Shown: positions 44,049 to 55,300 of the stretch, piece by piece
How the letters are laid out: each line of letters begins with the position of its first letter
Numbering within the stretch: position 1 is the first letter of the stretch
Origin: Cladochytrium replicatum
Lineage: Eukaryota; Chytridiomycota; Chytridiomycetes; Cladochytriales; Cladochytriaceae
Assembly: GCA_025526935.1 (NCBI GenBank)
Contig: JAHLKD010000049.1
Span: 1 to 64,000, forward strand
Length of the DNA: 64,000 nucleotides
Direction: 5' to 3'
Notes under the pieces: model-generated
Databases searched by the model: none
What the model was told of the DNA's origin: nothing
Seen by the model: the letters and a program-made list of their open reading frames with translations, nothing else
Translations under genes and position numbers: made by a program

Positions 44049-44988
44049 TCACTGTGATCTGGCCGCTGACTTCCGCTCCTCGGACGTCTCAACCATCTCT
44101 CCGTTCGGTCTCCGAAGAGTGATCACCTGATAAACGACCGCAATCTAAACACCAAATTAACCATTGTTCTTAAAATCCCAGTCCTTCAATTCAACTTACC
44201 ACGATTCCGGCAACCATTGGCGCGACACTCATGATAACCGCCCAAGTTCCCTCACGGTATGCCCACGGGGTCCTGGGGTAAGAGGCGCCCATTGTGGGAA
44301 CGAGGGTCAAGTTTCCAATCATCGGACCGGGGGTGAAATTTTTGCCAGTGTAGCCGGGCTTGTAGACTGCGTAAGTGTAGCAGTCAAAGTCATCTGGCTT
44401 AGTCACGAAAGTTCGCCCCGCGACGTTGATCCATGACAACAGCATCATTACGCCGTGAAGACCTTTCCACGACACGATCCTCCAGAAGATCTCGGACCAG
44501 CGGTTCCACGAGGCCGATTTGGTTGGTTTTCGGACGAGGATTCGTTGCTGGTGGAAGCCGATGGCGATGTAGCCGATGGACAGGCCCACGCCGACCCAGA
44601 GGAAAGACCAGAGCACACCAGTTGGTAGACCTATCCACGAAAAGGTAAGGTAATGAAAGGAGGAAAGAGCAAGCGTGATGCTAACCCGTGTTGTGGATCA
44701 ACAATGATGAGCCCATCGCCCAGATCATGAAGATGATGTAAAGACGTCCCATGAAAAAGTGCAACGGCTTAATCACTTCGAAGAGTCTGGTGACGAATGC
44801 CAGGAATCCTGCGATTGTGACCCCGTAGGCACACTGATTGGTTGGAACTTAGTTTGTTGGCTTTGGCATTCATGGACTCAAATACTTACCACCATGTGGA
44901 CAAAGTAGAATGGCTTCCAGCATGTTAGCTTAGAGTCGTGAAATGTGACCGTAAGGTCGTTGAGGGAATCGATCTGACTGAAATCCAT
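44049..44988 (-). CDS. Polytopic membrane protein, DUF2306/cytochrome b561-like layout
   Basis: Four exons (44988-44890, 44833-44686, 44630-44200, 44144-44049) join in phase, about 257 aa. Starts MDFSQIDSLNDLTVTFHD. Membrane segments include KPFYFVHMVCAYGVTIAGFL, FMGRLYIIFMIWAMGSSLLI, LWSFLWVGVGLSIGYIAIGF, SWKGLHGVMMLLSWINVAG and VIMSVAPMVAGIVIAVVYQ. Histidines sit near or at helix ends (FVHMV, LHFFMGR, LIHNTG, GLHGV), as in haem-binding b561-type or DUF2306 proteins, but the ligand set is not proven. The C-terminal tail is short and charged (EMVETSEERKS). The gene structure is reliable; function unknown. Confidence 0.72.
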
Positions 44989-45511
44989 TACTTGTTTGCT
45001 GAAGCGAAGAGGTCGGAATGAAATCGGGTGACAATTTTTGTTAGTCAGTTGTGCGAAGGTTGACGCTTCCCTTTTGTAACATTGTTTCAGGTAAGAATAT
45101 CCGTCGGTCGCGGTGCCGCGGTGCCGCGGTGGCCTTCCTCGTGATTTTTGAATGGGATCATGGTAGATCGGGGGTTATCCAGAAAATCTGCAGTCGGTCC
45201 CGCTCGTTGGCTCGCGGTTTTCTGTATATTTCATCAAAGAAGTCCGATGCAAAGTCATCCGTCATTCAAGATTCGATGCATTCATTGAGACTTTGAACAA
45301 AGAATGCCGCAACTATTGAATGGTCGGTCATTCACTCACAAAGTAATGGCAGGAACCGGCATTGGCAACTTTTTGACATTGCGGAAAATTAAGTTTCTCC
45401 GATCCACAAAGGGTATCGTGTTCAACTATCATAGATCGTAACCAAGCAAAACATGGTCCGACATTTAAAGTCGGTCAGAGACACGACATTCCTCAATTTT
45501 AATCTTTCAAT
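44989..45511. other. Intergenic, nothing recognised
   Basis: 523 bases. Contains a short tandem GGTGCCGC run at about 45111-45134 and no gene. Confidence 0.5.
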
Positions 45512-46555
45512 CTAATCCCAGATTCCCTCGGCTGTATCATCATCTGCTGCATACCAGCTGCTACTTCCGCGAGAGGGAGCCTGACGAGCCTGAGCAGGTT
45601 CATAATTCTTCATTAGCTGTTTCTGCATGGCTTTTGCCTTGTCAGTCTTGACAGCTTCGTTTAGAGTCGCATGCATCTGTGCTCTTCGGTGATCCCTCAG
45701 TCGAGCTTCAGTCTCCGAGTCCAGGGCAGCTTTTGCAGCTTTCTTCTTCTCTGCTTTGCGTTGATTCTCACGCTGCTTCTTTGTGAGACCTTCTGGTTGC
45801 TTCGAAGCAGACAAAGAAGCTGGCTTGGAGGTAGACCCCATGGTACCCCCAGAAATCCGGAGAGTTTTCGGTTCTGCTTATAAAAATAAGATCTCAATAG
45901 TTCGATTAGTGAGTTTGACCCTACTTGAATGCACGTCGACCATCCGCCATCCATCATCAAGTTCCACTTCGCTCGCGGAAAGCTCGTCCGCTGTCTTGTT
46001 TACTTTAAGCACACGGGCGTATTGCGGGTTCTCGTCATCGTCAGCGTCTAAATCAGGCACCCTCACCACGCCTCGATCCGATCGCGATTCGGAAGCGGAA
46101 TCCGGTGATACAGGCGTCCGTTGTGCGGGAACGGCGGTCGCTACGCCGGCATGCGAAACAGCCAGCGCTGGAATAGAAGCCTTGGCTGGGTTCTGCTTTC
46201 CCTTCCTTCCTGACTCAATCGGAGTCTGCTGCTTAGCGTTTCCCGGATGAGGTGAAGCGGGTTCACTGTGGCTTTCTAACCCTGCCGCCGGTGAAGCCTC
46301 CGTGGAGTTTTCATTTCTTAATGAGGCACTCTCAGCTCCAGAGGAAGCTTCTGCACCCTTATTCGCCTTCTTCTTCTGCTTCTTTTTTTTTGCTGACTTT
46401 GAGGCTGTGGATGGTGTATCGTCTTGTTTGAGGAAACGGGGAATAGTTCCTGGAGGCAAGAAGCGAGCGACGTTCGGTCGCTTCGACGGTTTGAAAGTCC
46501 ACCAGAAATAAGCGGAAACGACCACGATGAGACTGATCACGAAAGAGCCAGGCAT
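45512..46555 (-). CDS. N-terminally anchored Lys-rich coiled-coil protein
   Basis: Two exons. The first starts MPGSFVISLIVVVSAYFWW at 46555, an N-terminal membrane anchor. It is followed by a Lys-run (AKKKKQKKKANKG), an acidic/Ser linker and LDDGWRMVDVHSS. A roughly 50-base intron (about 45867-45916) leads to a second exon with LTKKQRENQRKAEKKKAAKA and LRDHRRAQM, a strongly charged helix, ending GTSSWYAADDD-like and EGIWD at 45512. Many fungi have unnamed ER proteins of this layout (anchor, K-rich region, DDGW, KKQR-helix). It may help at the ER/ribosome interface; that is only a guess. Divergent from LSM5, with 61 bases between the starts. Confidence 0.72.
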
Positions 46556-46616
46556 GGGAATATAAATTCAGTTCTTCAACCGATGGTGGCGCAGAACTGT
46601 AGGCAGGCTCACACAG

Positions 46617-47164
46617 ATGGCCGGACAGCTGCTCCCACTAGGTAAAATTGACTGTTGCAGAATGGAATGGGAGCTGAATGGATTGTTTTGTTAGAGCTGA
46701 TCGACAAGTGTATCGGGTCACGAATCTGGGTCATTCTGAAGAACGAGAGGGAGTTTACTGGAACTCTTCTGGGTTTTGATGAATATGTCAGTAAGTATTG
46801 CGTTGATGGGGAGGTTGCTGGCGACCATTGTGTTAAGGAGAACAGAGGAGACTCGTCTGTGCATTCTTTGATAACGGATTACGCTCAAATGACAGCCATG
46901 GTTTTGGAAAACGTAACTGAATAGTAAGTGTGCCTCCAAAATGCGTCACTTGCTTTCCTGTAGTGCTGATATATAGTTTTGGTTCCATTTAGCGAGTATT
47001 CACCTGAGGGTCGTCGCGAAACAAAGTTGGATCAGCTCCTTTTGAACGGCAACAACGTCTGCATGTTGATTCCTGGGGGAGAGTACGTTGGAAGTCTTAA
47101 GAAAAGTCTCGTCTGACGTGATCAACTGATATCAACCGTTTTCAGGGGACCTCCTCCATCGTAA
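46617..47164 (+). CDS. LSM5: U6 snRNA-associated Sm-like protein LSm5
   Basis: Subunit of the Lsm1-7 (mRNA decapping) and Lsm2-8 (U6 snRNP) heptameric rings. Five short exons starting MAGQLLPLE at 46617. Sm1 motif: [20 protein letters not shown], then [11 protein letters not shown]; after an intron [17 protein letters not shown]; Sm2 motif [15 protein letters not shown]. The protein is about 85-90 aa, normal for LSm5. The order VTEYEYSPEGR is typical of LSm5 rather than other LSm proteins. Introns have canonical GTAAGT, GTACGT and TTTAG or TTCAG ends. Confidence 0.93.
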
Positions 47165-47279
47165 AATGGGAAGGCTGTATACATGGTGTTGGTTGAGTTG
47201 AATCAATACAATTGTCTATCGTGCACGACTGTACAAACACCGCCAAAATCATCACCGCACAAAATCATGTGATTCAACA

Positions 47280-48482
47280 TCAACTCGAAGATGTTCTCGT
47301 GGATTGGCCTCTTGATCTCGTCAAAAAGACCAAGAGTACTACCGTGACACAACCCATGGTGACCGCCGATCGCAATAGGAAGTGCGTGAGAACAAATCTA
47401 CGTTGAAGAATCATGAGAACTCCTCTTGGTCCGTGTTCAGAAATGAGGGACCGGTCATCCACCACACGCATGTGCAATGGTTGTCGACAGGTTGGACAGC
47501 GGCGTCTAGATGACAGCACCTCATCTGTATCGTCGTCCGACCACACCCCGGGTTCGGCATTCCCCGCATTTGGTGCTACTGGTTCTGGGGGCATTGCTCC
47601 AGGAATCCGCACCTCTCCAACGTCAGTATCGTCCAATCTACGACTCCTGGATCCAAACAAGGAAAGAAGCAGTCTTGCAAGAATGGACCGTCGTCTCAGT
47701 CGGCGTTGCCATGGGTTCATTAGTAGCGGCCCCGTTCCATCTCTACTCACAGGTGCACTCTGCACCCACGCGAGCATGCACGCCGGATGTGCAAGGTGAT
47801 TGTTCCGACAAAAAGATTCGAGGTGAGAGAGATCTTCCTCGTTACCCAGTCCAACTCCCAGGCATATCCCACAATCTTCCGCCTTCACGTCATGGGGGTT
47901 TGAAGCTGCGTGTCCATGAATGGCTAAGACGTTGGGACCCAAGATCACTTGGATCATGAGCGCATGAAGAAGTTCGTCCGTGATCAAGCACATGGCGGTA
48001 TATATGGCGAAGCTCAAAAAGAACTGGCGCCTATTGGCTGAAAAGCCTGACTTGGTAGCGCGGGGAAGAACCTGGGCGACGTGAAATGAGTCCCTAACCA
48101 CACTCAAAATAAGTTTCTATGGTACCCTTGTGCCATATGCCGAAAATCGAAGCGACCAGTATGATAAAAGCAGATAGAAGAATGCAAACTTTTGTCGCTC
48201 CTCCTCTTCGACCTCCAAACCCGCCACGGGGTGAGTAGCTGCATCCATATCTCCGAAATGAGCGACCGGAAGCGCTCCTTGCAGCATCAACGAGGCCTTT
48301 GTCCAGGACCCGCAAGCATATCCAACCCCGCAGACACGATCTGCTAGCCAGACTGGGTCCACGAGACCCCACGGAGGAGAGCGGAATACCGGCACGAAAC
48401 CGCTGAAACCGAGTCCCGAAGACGCCGTGAACCAGCACAGCCGAAGAAACTCCACTGCTGTAGCTCGCGTTCGGGAAGTCAT
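47280..48482 (-). CDS. RING-H2 membrane protein with long internal RING loop
   Basis: Probable membrane-bound E3 ubiquitin ligase. The last exon (from about 48030 down to 47280) encodes a hydrophobic start (FFLSFAIYTAMCLITDELLHAL) and then CGICL. It continues with CRNNHLAHPAC (C-x3-H-x2-H-x2-C) and, after 93 residues rich in Arg, Asp, Pro and Ser, CPTCRQPL. A C-terminal membrane helix follows (SAVTMGCVTVVLLVFL). The ligand order fits RING-H2, but the last loop is about twice the usual maximum. An upstream exon with its own helix (CILLSAFIILVASIFGIW) splices in phase at the acceptor near 48033. Its start is uncertain: the only nearby ATG (48482) lies in another frame, so one more intron or an indel must be present. 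Confidence 0.7.
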
Positions 48483-48533
48483 TTGTGGCGGGGTTGTCCG
48501 CACGTGACAACCAAACGCGTTTCGTGTCTGCCG

Positions 48534-49049
48534 ATGACTACCACAGTTACAGCAACAGTGGGTCCTTCTACCATTCCAACCGCAACGCCTGGGACACCAC
48601 TACTCGTTCCAACAGACGACAGCACCGCATACGCAGGCTTACCAAACCTCGATTCCGACGTCAGCGCGCTTCTCATCACCATCGCGAAGTGGGCCGGCGT
48701 TGGCGTTGGCGGTGTGATCGTCGGATGCATACTGTACGCGTTCATCCTCCATCTCGTAAGACGCTGGCGTGGGCGTCGACGCGTAAAGTGCGCGACTCCT
48801 TCTTCCTCGGTCGCGTTGTCAAGGAACGGAACAGAGAATCACGGGCCGGCACCTGACGATCGGGAACAGGGCCACATCGATTCAGGAAATCGACCAGTAT
48901 TCATTCCTAGTCGCGCGAGAAGTCCGGACGCGCCATTTGAAGCAGCTTTCGTTGAAGTGCCGCTGACGCGGTGGTCTTTTGATGCACGACAGGAGAAGGA
49001 GGCTGGGAACTTTGGAGAAGAGCTGAAGCAGAGTGAAACGACAGTTTAA
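48534..49049 (+). CDS. Small single-pass membrane protein
   Basis: Intronless, 171 aa from MTTTVTATVGPSTIPTATPG at 48534. A Thr/Pro-rich N-terminus (probably O-glycosylated, outside), one helix (WAGVGVGGVIVGCILYAFIL), a basic stop (VRRWRGRRRVK) and a charged cytosolic tail. Signal peptide absent, so likely type III topology. Start lies 52 bases from the divergent RING gene start. Third protein in this island with the same Thr/Ser outside, one helix, RRR layout. Function unknown. Confidence 0.65.
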   Translation: MTTTVTATVGPSTIPTATPGTPLLVPTDDSTAYAGLPNLDSDVSALLITIAKWAGVGVGGVIVGCILYAFILHLVRRWRGRRRVKCATPSSSVALSRNGTENHGPAPDDREQGHIDSGNRPVFIPSRARSPDAPFEAAFVEVPLTRWSFDARQEKEAGNFGEELKQSETTV

Positions 49050-49410
49050 TTTGTTTTTATAGACCTAACAGAATGCAGCTGCTTCACATTTTGGCATTTT
49101 GACAATCACTGTAGAGATTTGTACATTATATGTTTATTGCATGACTTTGTAGTATTAGAATTTCAGTAGTATTCAATCAGGTTATTCAAAAAAATCACTA
49201 AGTAATAGAGTATGGGATATTGTTAAGTGTTATTGAGAGTGTTCCTATTGGCCTCATTTAATGACAGAAAACTTGTTCATGAAGCGCTATTGGGCTCTGA
49301 TACAAAAATAAAATGTTTGCTGAACAGCTAAAAATCTTCTGAGTTCTGCGTTGCCACAATGGTACCTCAGGATTCTACTACATACATTTAATCTAGTAGG
49401 ACAGAGTGCT
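49050..49410. other. AT-rich intergenic stretch
   Basis: No gene or repeat recognised; probably the 3' UTR of the preceding gene followed by the start of transposon-derived DNA. Confidence 0.5.
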
Positions 49411-49490
49411 CAGACCCGAGTAAAACCTTTTGTGATAAGAAAGCTTAAAGGAAGCTATTGTTCTTTCTGTCCACGCGGATACTTTCCACA
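49411..49490. repeat. Unclassified dispersed repeat, unit 2
   Basis: Inverted homologue of 14943-15025: GACCCGAGTAAAACC, then AGCTATTGTTCTTTCTGTCC and CACGCGGATACTTTCC. About 80 bases, one copy, next to a block of transposons as at the other site. Confidence 0.75.
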
Positions 49491-49520
49491 GGGTCTGCCA
49501 CAAGTCAAATTGTTTATTTG

Positions 49521-49690
49521 ATTTGTCAAATTTTATATGCACTTATTTGCGCAAGTCGAATCGAGGGTAGCTCCCTGATTTGCTCCAATCGGATTCGAGC
49601 AAATAGGGTCAACAATTTGTCAAATACATATGGTACCTACCTATTTGGCAAATGGGCCGCGCAAGGCTTGGGCGAATATTTGTCGAATTT
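49521..49690. repeat. Cluster of ATTTGnCAAAT palindromes
   Basis: ATTTGTCAAAT at 49521-49531 and 49615-49625, ATTTGGCAAAT at 49643-49653, a diverged ATTTGTCGAAT near 49677, and an 8-bp inverted repeat ATTTGCTC/GAGCAAAT at about 49578-49604. Probably transposon end or regulatory repeats; nature unknown. Confidence 0.6.
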
Positions 49691-49729
49691 TGTTGTCGTC
49701 ATATGTTTTCAGACCCCACACACAACATT

Positions 49730-51420
49730 AATACTCTCGTTTCTTTTTTTGACATTATTATTATTTATTTTTTAACAATATTTTTTGTTTATTTTGCACA
49801 TACAATGCATAACAAGAAACAACACCCAAAGTGCCTTACAAGATGGTCATGGCATAGGGAAGCGCGCAGCATAAGGAAAAGCAACAAAGAAAACAGAGAA
49901 AGTAAACTCAAACCTGTCCCGTCAGATACTGCCAAGGTGCCAAAAAAACAGGTGAGTAATAAATAATGAATAAGAAACGTTAAAGATCCACAAATACAGG
50001 GACAAAGAGGGAGTCTGGAGGAGAAACTTCTAATGGCAGACCCACACAGTAAAGCGCCAAATCTTATGAAGACAACGAAAAACAAGATACCACGCTGCAA
50101 GATTTGCTGGGTTGACAATGTGACGTGGACGAAGGCTATCAATTGCAACATCAAGCGGAAGTTGTAAAGCAGGAACAGGAACAGGAGGCAACAATAGGTC
50201 AAGACGCAAACATTCTGAAACATGAGATCTAGAGAGAGTTGCAGCGTGGCAGCGACAAAACTGCTTGTGGGGGTGATAGAACAAACGTCCAACACGATAC
50301 TGCAGAAGCCTCAAGATTGACGAAATAGGGAAGCATGGAGGAGCAATTGCTAGCGCATGAGGGTGGGCAGATGCAAGGGGAGCAAAGCTAGCAGCTATAG
50401 AACCATAGGCAGATGAGGCTACTTGGTGAAAGTTATTTGCAATAACATAAGACGGTTTGGGAATAACAACATTTGCAGCCAGGAAGAGGAAGTGATTGTT
50501 GAAAGGGACAGGAGAACAATGAAAGTGCTTTCCCTGGTGAAGAAAGAATGAAAACATAGAGTGAACCATATCAGGGGCATCATCATCCAACCAACGTTGA
50601 AACATCTGAAACTGCAGATATTGGAGCCGAAACTGAAGGTCAGGAAACTTACAAAACAGCAAAACCCCAGCAATTGAAGTGGAAAATGAAAGGCGAAGAA
50701 ATCGACACAAACTTTGGTGAATAAAAGTCCGAACTGGTTTGCAAACAGCAACAGAGGGAAGAATAAAATATAAACCAAATTCAAGCGTAGGTCGAATAAA
50801 AGACAAAAACAAATGACGAACCACAACCAGAGAATGAGAACAAAACATCCTTGAAAAAGAAAGCAAAGCAAAGGAAGCTGCACGCGCTTTGGCAAGTAGA
50901 TGGGAAATAGTCAGTGAAACCTCAAATCCAGTATCTCCAAAAAAGCAACCTAGATAACGGAATGAAGGCTTGACAGGCAGAGTTTGACCATGAAGAAGCA
51001 CAGGCAAATTAGCTGGAATGGGAATTCTTGTGAGAATCACAGACTTCAAAGGAGCAAAAGAGAAACCACGAGCTTGGGCAAACTGTTCACAAACAGAGAG
51101 AAGAACCTGCATAGCATCCAAAGTAAGTGCAAACAAGGCTAAATTATCTGCAAATAAAAAAGAACTATATTGTGATTTGGCAGGATGAAAGAGTGTTATA
51201 GGTGGGGCGAATGGTTGGAGGAGCCCAGGTAGAGGATCAAGTAAAGTGTATAGAGAAGTGGACTGAGAACAGAACCTTGAAACAAACCTCTAAACAAATC
51301 AAAAGCATCTGAAAAACAATTTGCAACAACCACTCTGGAAGAACAAAAATCAAACAGCGACTTCAAAACAAAAACAAATGGCAATGGTACTCCCCTAGAA
51401 AGAAGCTCAGCCCAAAGAAT
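49730..51420 (-). mobile_element. Non-LTR retrotransposon LINE-A, 5'-truncated copy
   Basis: Minus-strand LINE of the same family as 15496-16347. It begins in mid-reverse transcriptase at 51420 (5' truncation) with LLSRGVPLPFVFVLKSLFDF, GLFQGSVLSPLLYTL, then LFADNLALFAL and FRYLGCFFGDTGFEV, and ends with a C-terminal finger FCRCHAATLSRSHVSEC and a stop near 50030. Two open pieces (51196-51384 and 50030-51136) are split near 51140-51190. The FADD box is FADN, as in the other copy. The 3' end is approximate: A-rich sequence on the minus strand around 49735-49800 may be its tail. Confidence 0.85.
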
Positions 51421-52355
51421 GGTTCAACTATCAATGCTTTCATCGGACCCAGATGTTGATAGCATTTCAGACTATAGAGGTGGTCGAGGCGGCATAGAGA
51501 ACAATTACTATAAGGTTGATAATAGACTGTGAAGGTGCTTGGTTGTGAAATGCAAGTGGAGCCAGAAGGTCGACAAGACAGGATCAACAAAAAACTTCCT
51601 CTGGCATCTGATAAACCAGCATGGACGTATTGCCAGGCCTCTTGGACTGTTAGACACCGTCCCAAGGGACAACCAACATTGAATTTTGTCGCGCTGGACA
51701 AGGAGCAAGACTTTGTGTTCAATCCAGACGTAGCGTGGCGGTCAATTTTGGCCTGGATTGCTGCAGACAATCGGGCTTTTACTGTTGTGGAGAACGAGTT
51801 CTTTGTCAGCATGCTGAAGACTTTTCAGCCAAACAAAACACCAAAGACAGCAAAAACAGTGAAGCAAATGAGACGGATCTATATGATAGGCAGAAGGTTT
51901 GGTTCGCCTTCAAAAGTATCAATAACAGCTGATTGTTGGACATCAAAGAACCAGATTTCTTTTCTTGGAATTACTGCCCACTTCATCACAAAAGAATAGG
52001 AGCCACAGGACTTGCTGCTGCAGATGATTCTGATGGTTGGAAAGCATGAAGGCGTCGCCATGGCTAATCAGCTTGTCAAGTGTCTGGATGAATTTGGCAT
52101 GCTATCGGGTGAACGCTTATTGTGTATTACAACCGACAACGGTTCAAACAACTTTACGATGAGTGCTAAGCTGGAGACGCTATTGGAAGATAGGGATATT
52201 GCATGGTCTGCAGAAACTCAACACATGCAGTGTATGGCACACATTATCAATCTTGCAGCAAAAGATTTTATCGATACATTCAGGCCCGCAGGGGACACAG
52301 TCGCAACTGACGATAACTAGCAACAAAGGGTGAACAAGTTTCAAATTGCAGACGG
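51421..52355 (+). mobile_element. hAT-family transposase fragment
   Basis: Two open pieces (51529-51999 and 52012-52320) in the same element, separated by a stop at 52000. Blocks of the hAT RNase H-like core are clear: ITADCWTSKNQISFLGITAHFI (first catalytic Asp region, here split for length: ITADCWTS then FLGITAHFI), CLDEFGM, ITTDNGSNN (second Asp) and QCMAHIINLAAKDF. The BED finger, the C-terminal dimerisation domain and both ends are missing; it is cut by LINE sequence on both sides. Non-autonomous relic. Confidence 0.88.
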
Positions 52356-52361
52356 GGGATT

Positions 52362-55300
52362 TTTTTTTTGAACTTCATAATATGTATTTATTGTCCAACC
52401 AATACATATCACCCGCTGGTGCAAAATCCAAATACAAGTGTAAAAATACACGTAAATTGGCAGCACATGGGGAGCCGTGCGAGCCGTAGGAAAGTAAAAT
52501 ATTTCAAAACACTAAGGCATATCCAAATCAACAAACCAGACAAGATAGAATCAGGAGCGGGAGACAAAACTAGGTCATAACCAAGACAGTTTGACCAAAT
52601 GCGGTTAAGTGCACGAAGAACAAGAACCCACTGGGAAAAAGCAGGGGAAGGATATAAAGGCCATGGTGAAAGCATATCAATTGCAATGTCAAGAGGTAGT
52701 CGGGGATCGTCAGGCGGGCCCAAATCAAAACTAGCAGACAAACTAGCACGCAAATGTAGACACACAGAGACATGGGCACGCGACACTTCAGGGGCATCAT
52801 GGCAGTTCCTACAAAAAGGTCGGGGGTTTGGAACAGGCGGCCAAGCCGATATAGCAGGAACAAACGAAGACATACTGTTGGGAGATGTTGGTGTAGGGGT
52901 AGCAACAAAGCGTTGCGAAGTTTCAAATTGCGGACAGGGGCAAACGAAACTGCAATTGGTCCATTATGCGCAACAGCTAAAGACTGAAAATGCGACATCA
53001 ACGGATGAAGTGGGGGCACAACAGGCATAGGAGCAATGAGATCATTGTGACAAGCGGAAAAATAAGGAGATGAACCATAACCGACTGGAGACGACCAATA
53101 GAATTCCAACACAGCAGCTGGTAACAGTGGGCTGGAATCACTAGACCAGCGAGCAAGCATACGTGCCTGAAGGTACTTCAGCCTGAACTCAAAAGTAGGA
53201 ATTTGCGCTAACAGCAACAAACCAACCCGCGAAGTGGTATGGGCTAGCGAAAACAGACAACACAGGGCATGATAACAAAAATGCTCGAGTACCTGAAGCT
53301 GAGCAGTGGAAGGCCGAATAAGTGCTAAACCAAACTCAAGTGAAGGTCTAATAAAAGACAAAAACAACAACCTGGCAACACGAGGAGCAGACCCACCAAA
53401 GTACGAGACATAAGGTGCAAAAAGATGCAATGAGGCACGAGCTTTCTCTAAGCGATGATCAATAGTTGCAGCAAGATCAAACCCTGCAATAGTAAAATAA
53501 TGACCAAGGTATCTAAATGAAACCTCGACAGGGAGGGCAGAGCCATGAAGCTTCAAGGGGGTGGGTAACCGTTGAGAAGATAACACAGCACACTTTGAAG
53601 GTGAAAACACAAAATGAGAAGCTAAAGCAAAATCTTCACAAATTTTCAATGCACGTTGGGCTTGCTCAGGGGTGGCAGAAAACAAAGCTGTGTCATCAGC
53701 AAAAAACAACGAATTGAAAACAGGAGTGTTATAAGAAAACCTAGCAAGATGAGAGGATTCACGACGAAGGAGCTGTGCTAAAGGATTGATGAAAACTGAG
53801 TACAAGAACGGAGACAAAACAGAACCTTGAAAAAGACCTCGTGGAAGCAAAAACAAATCAGAAGCACGATTCTCTATAACAACCTGAGAAGAACAACGAT
53901 CAAACATACTCATCAAAACAGAGATCAAACGGTTTGGAATTCTGGGAAATTGATGAAGACGTTCCCACAAAAGAGGCCTATGTACAGTATCATACGCTGC
54001 TTTAATATCTAAGAAAGTAACACAATAAGGCAGAGCAGTGCAGGAAGCTCGTCGAAGGGTAGCATCTAATGCAAAAACACACTCAACACCTGAACGATTG
54101 GCCTGGAAACCAGCTTGGGCGGGGTCAAGTTTACCAACATAAGCTACAAGCATAGGAAGCAGGGTACGCTCAAAGAGTTTTCTATCAACATTGGTTAAAG
54201 TAATGGGGCGGGACTGACTAATATCACCAATGGAACCCTTATTCTTCCAAACAGGTAACAACAAGCCAGCATTCCAGGCAGAGGGCGACAAACCTGAACA
54301 GAAAATAGCGTTTGAACGTTGAACAAAAAGGATAGCAACATCAGAAGCTAACGGCTTAAATAACTCAGCTGGAATATGGTTTCGGCCAGGAGCAGAGTTG
54401 TTTGGGGAAGAACGAATAGCACAAACAAAGTCACTAACACTAACTGACACAGAATCATTCAGCGCATGTAGACGAACGTGTTCTGCACTGGCAGAGGATT
54501 GTGCAAACTGAGTCTGATAAACGGAGGCAAAGTGATTGCAATAATGAGATAAAGAGGCAAGATCAGACAATAAACCACTTGCAGCTGAGCGCCGTTGATG
54601 ACACCTACGCGTGGTGGAAAGAACTTTGCTAACCTCGGTTAAAGAACTAGGAGAAGAACTAAACATATTGTCGCCAGAAGCCTCTCGAGCTCGCTGAGAA
54701 AGAGACCAAGTACGAAAAGCTTTGACACGCTCACGCGATAGCCGGTCACGCTCCAAGCGGCAATACTCAACTAAAACAGGATCAGGATCATCACAGGAAG
54801 AAACAGCTAAATAGTGCTTATGAGCAAGTAAGTAGCTCCGTCGCAAGGCCACTAAATGCGGTGGCAACAATGGCAGGGCAGGGTGACAGCGGACTAAACT
54901 GGGGGGTCCAATGACACAAGCAGCACACGAAGTAACAAAGGACAAAATAATATCCAATGCAGAGTCAATACATCCCTGTGCAACATCCACAGACATTTGG
55001 GCAAAGGCGGGAGCTTCTAAAATTGGACTGAGCGCAGCATTGACATCAGCAAGGGTGGGATCAAAAAACAAATGTCCCACTTCCTCCATTGCTTGAAAGA
55101 CAGCATGTTCACGCAACAGATGAGCAGCCCAGCGCTTGTGGGGGGGTGCAGCAGAGGGAGCGCTGGCATTGGGAGGAGCAAAAGAAAAAACAGCTGTAAC
55201 CGGAAAATGGTCAGAAGCCCAAGGCATAAACTCGCCGTCAGCTAGACGACTATGAACTATGTAAGAAATAGGATCACATTGAAGCAGAGGATTGACAAAC

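Noticed and set aside
45671-46250. Open plus-strand frames opposite the Lys-rich coiled-coil gene
   Set aside because: Shadows of the minus-strand gene; the minus frame has a membrane anchor, coherent composition and an in-phase intron.
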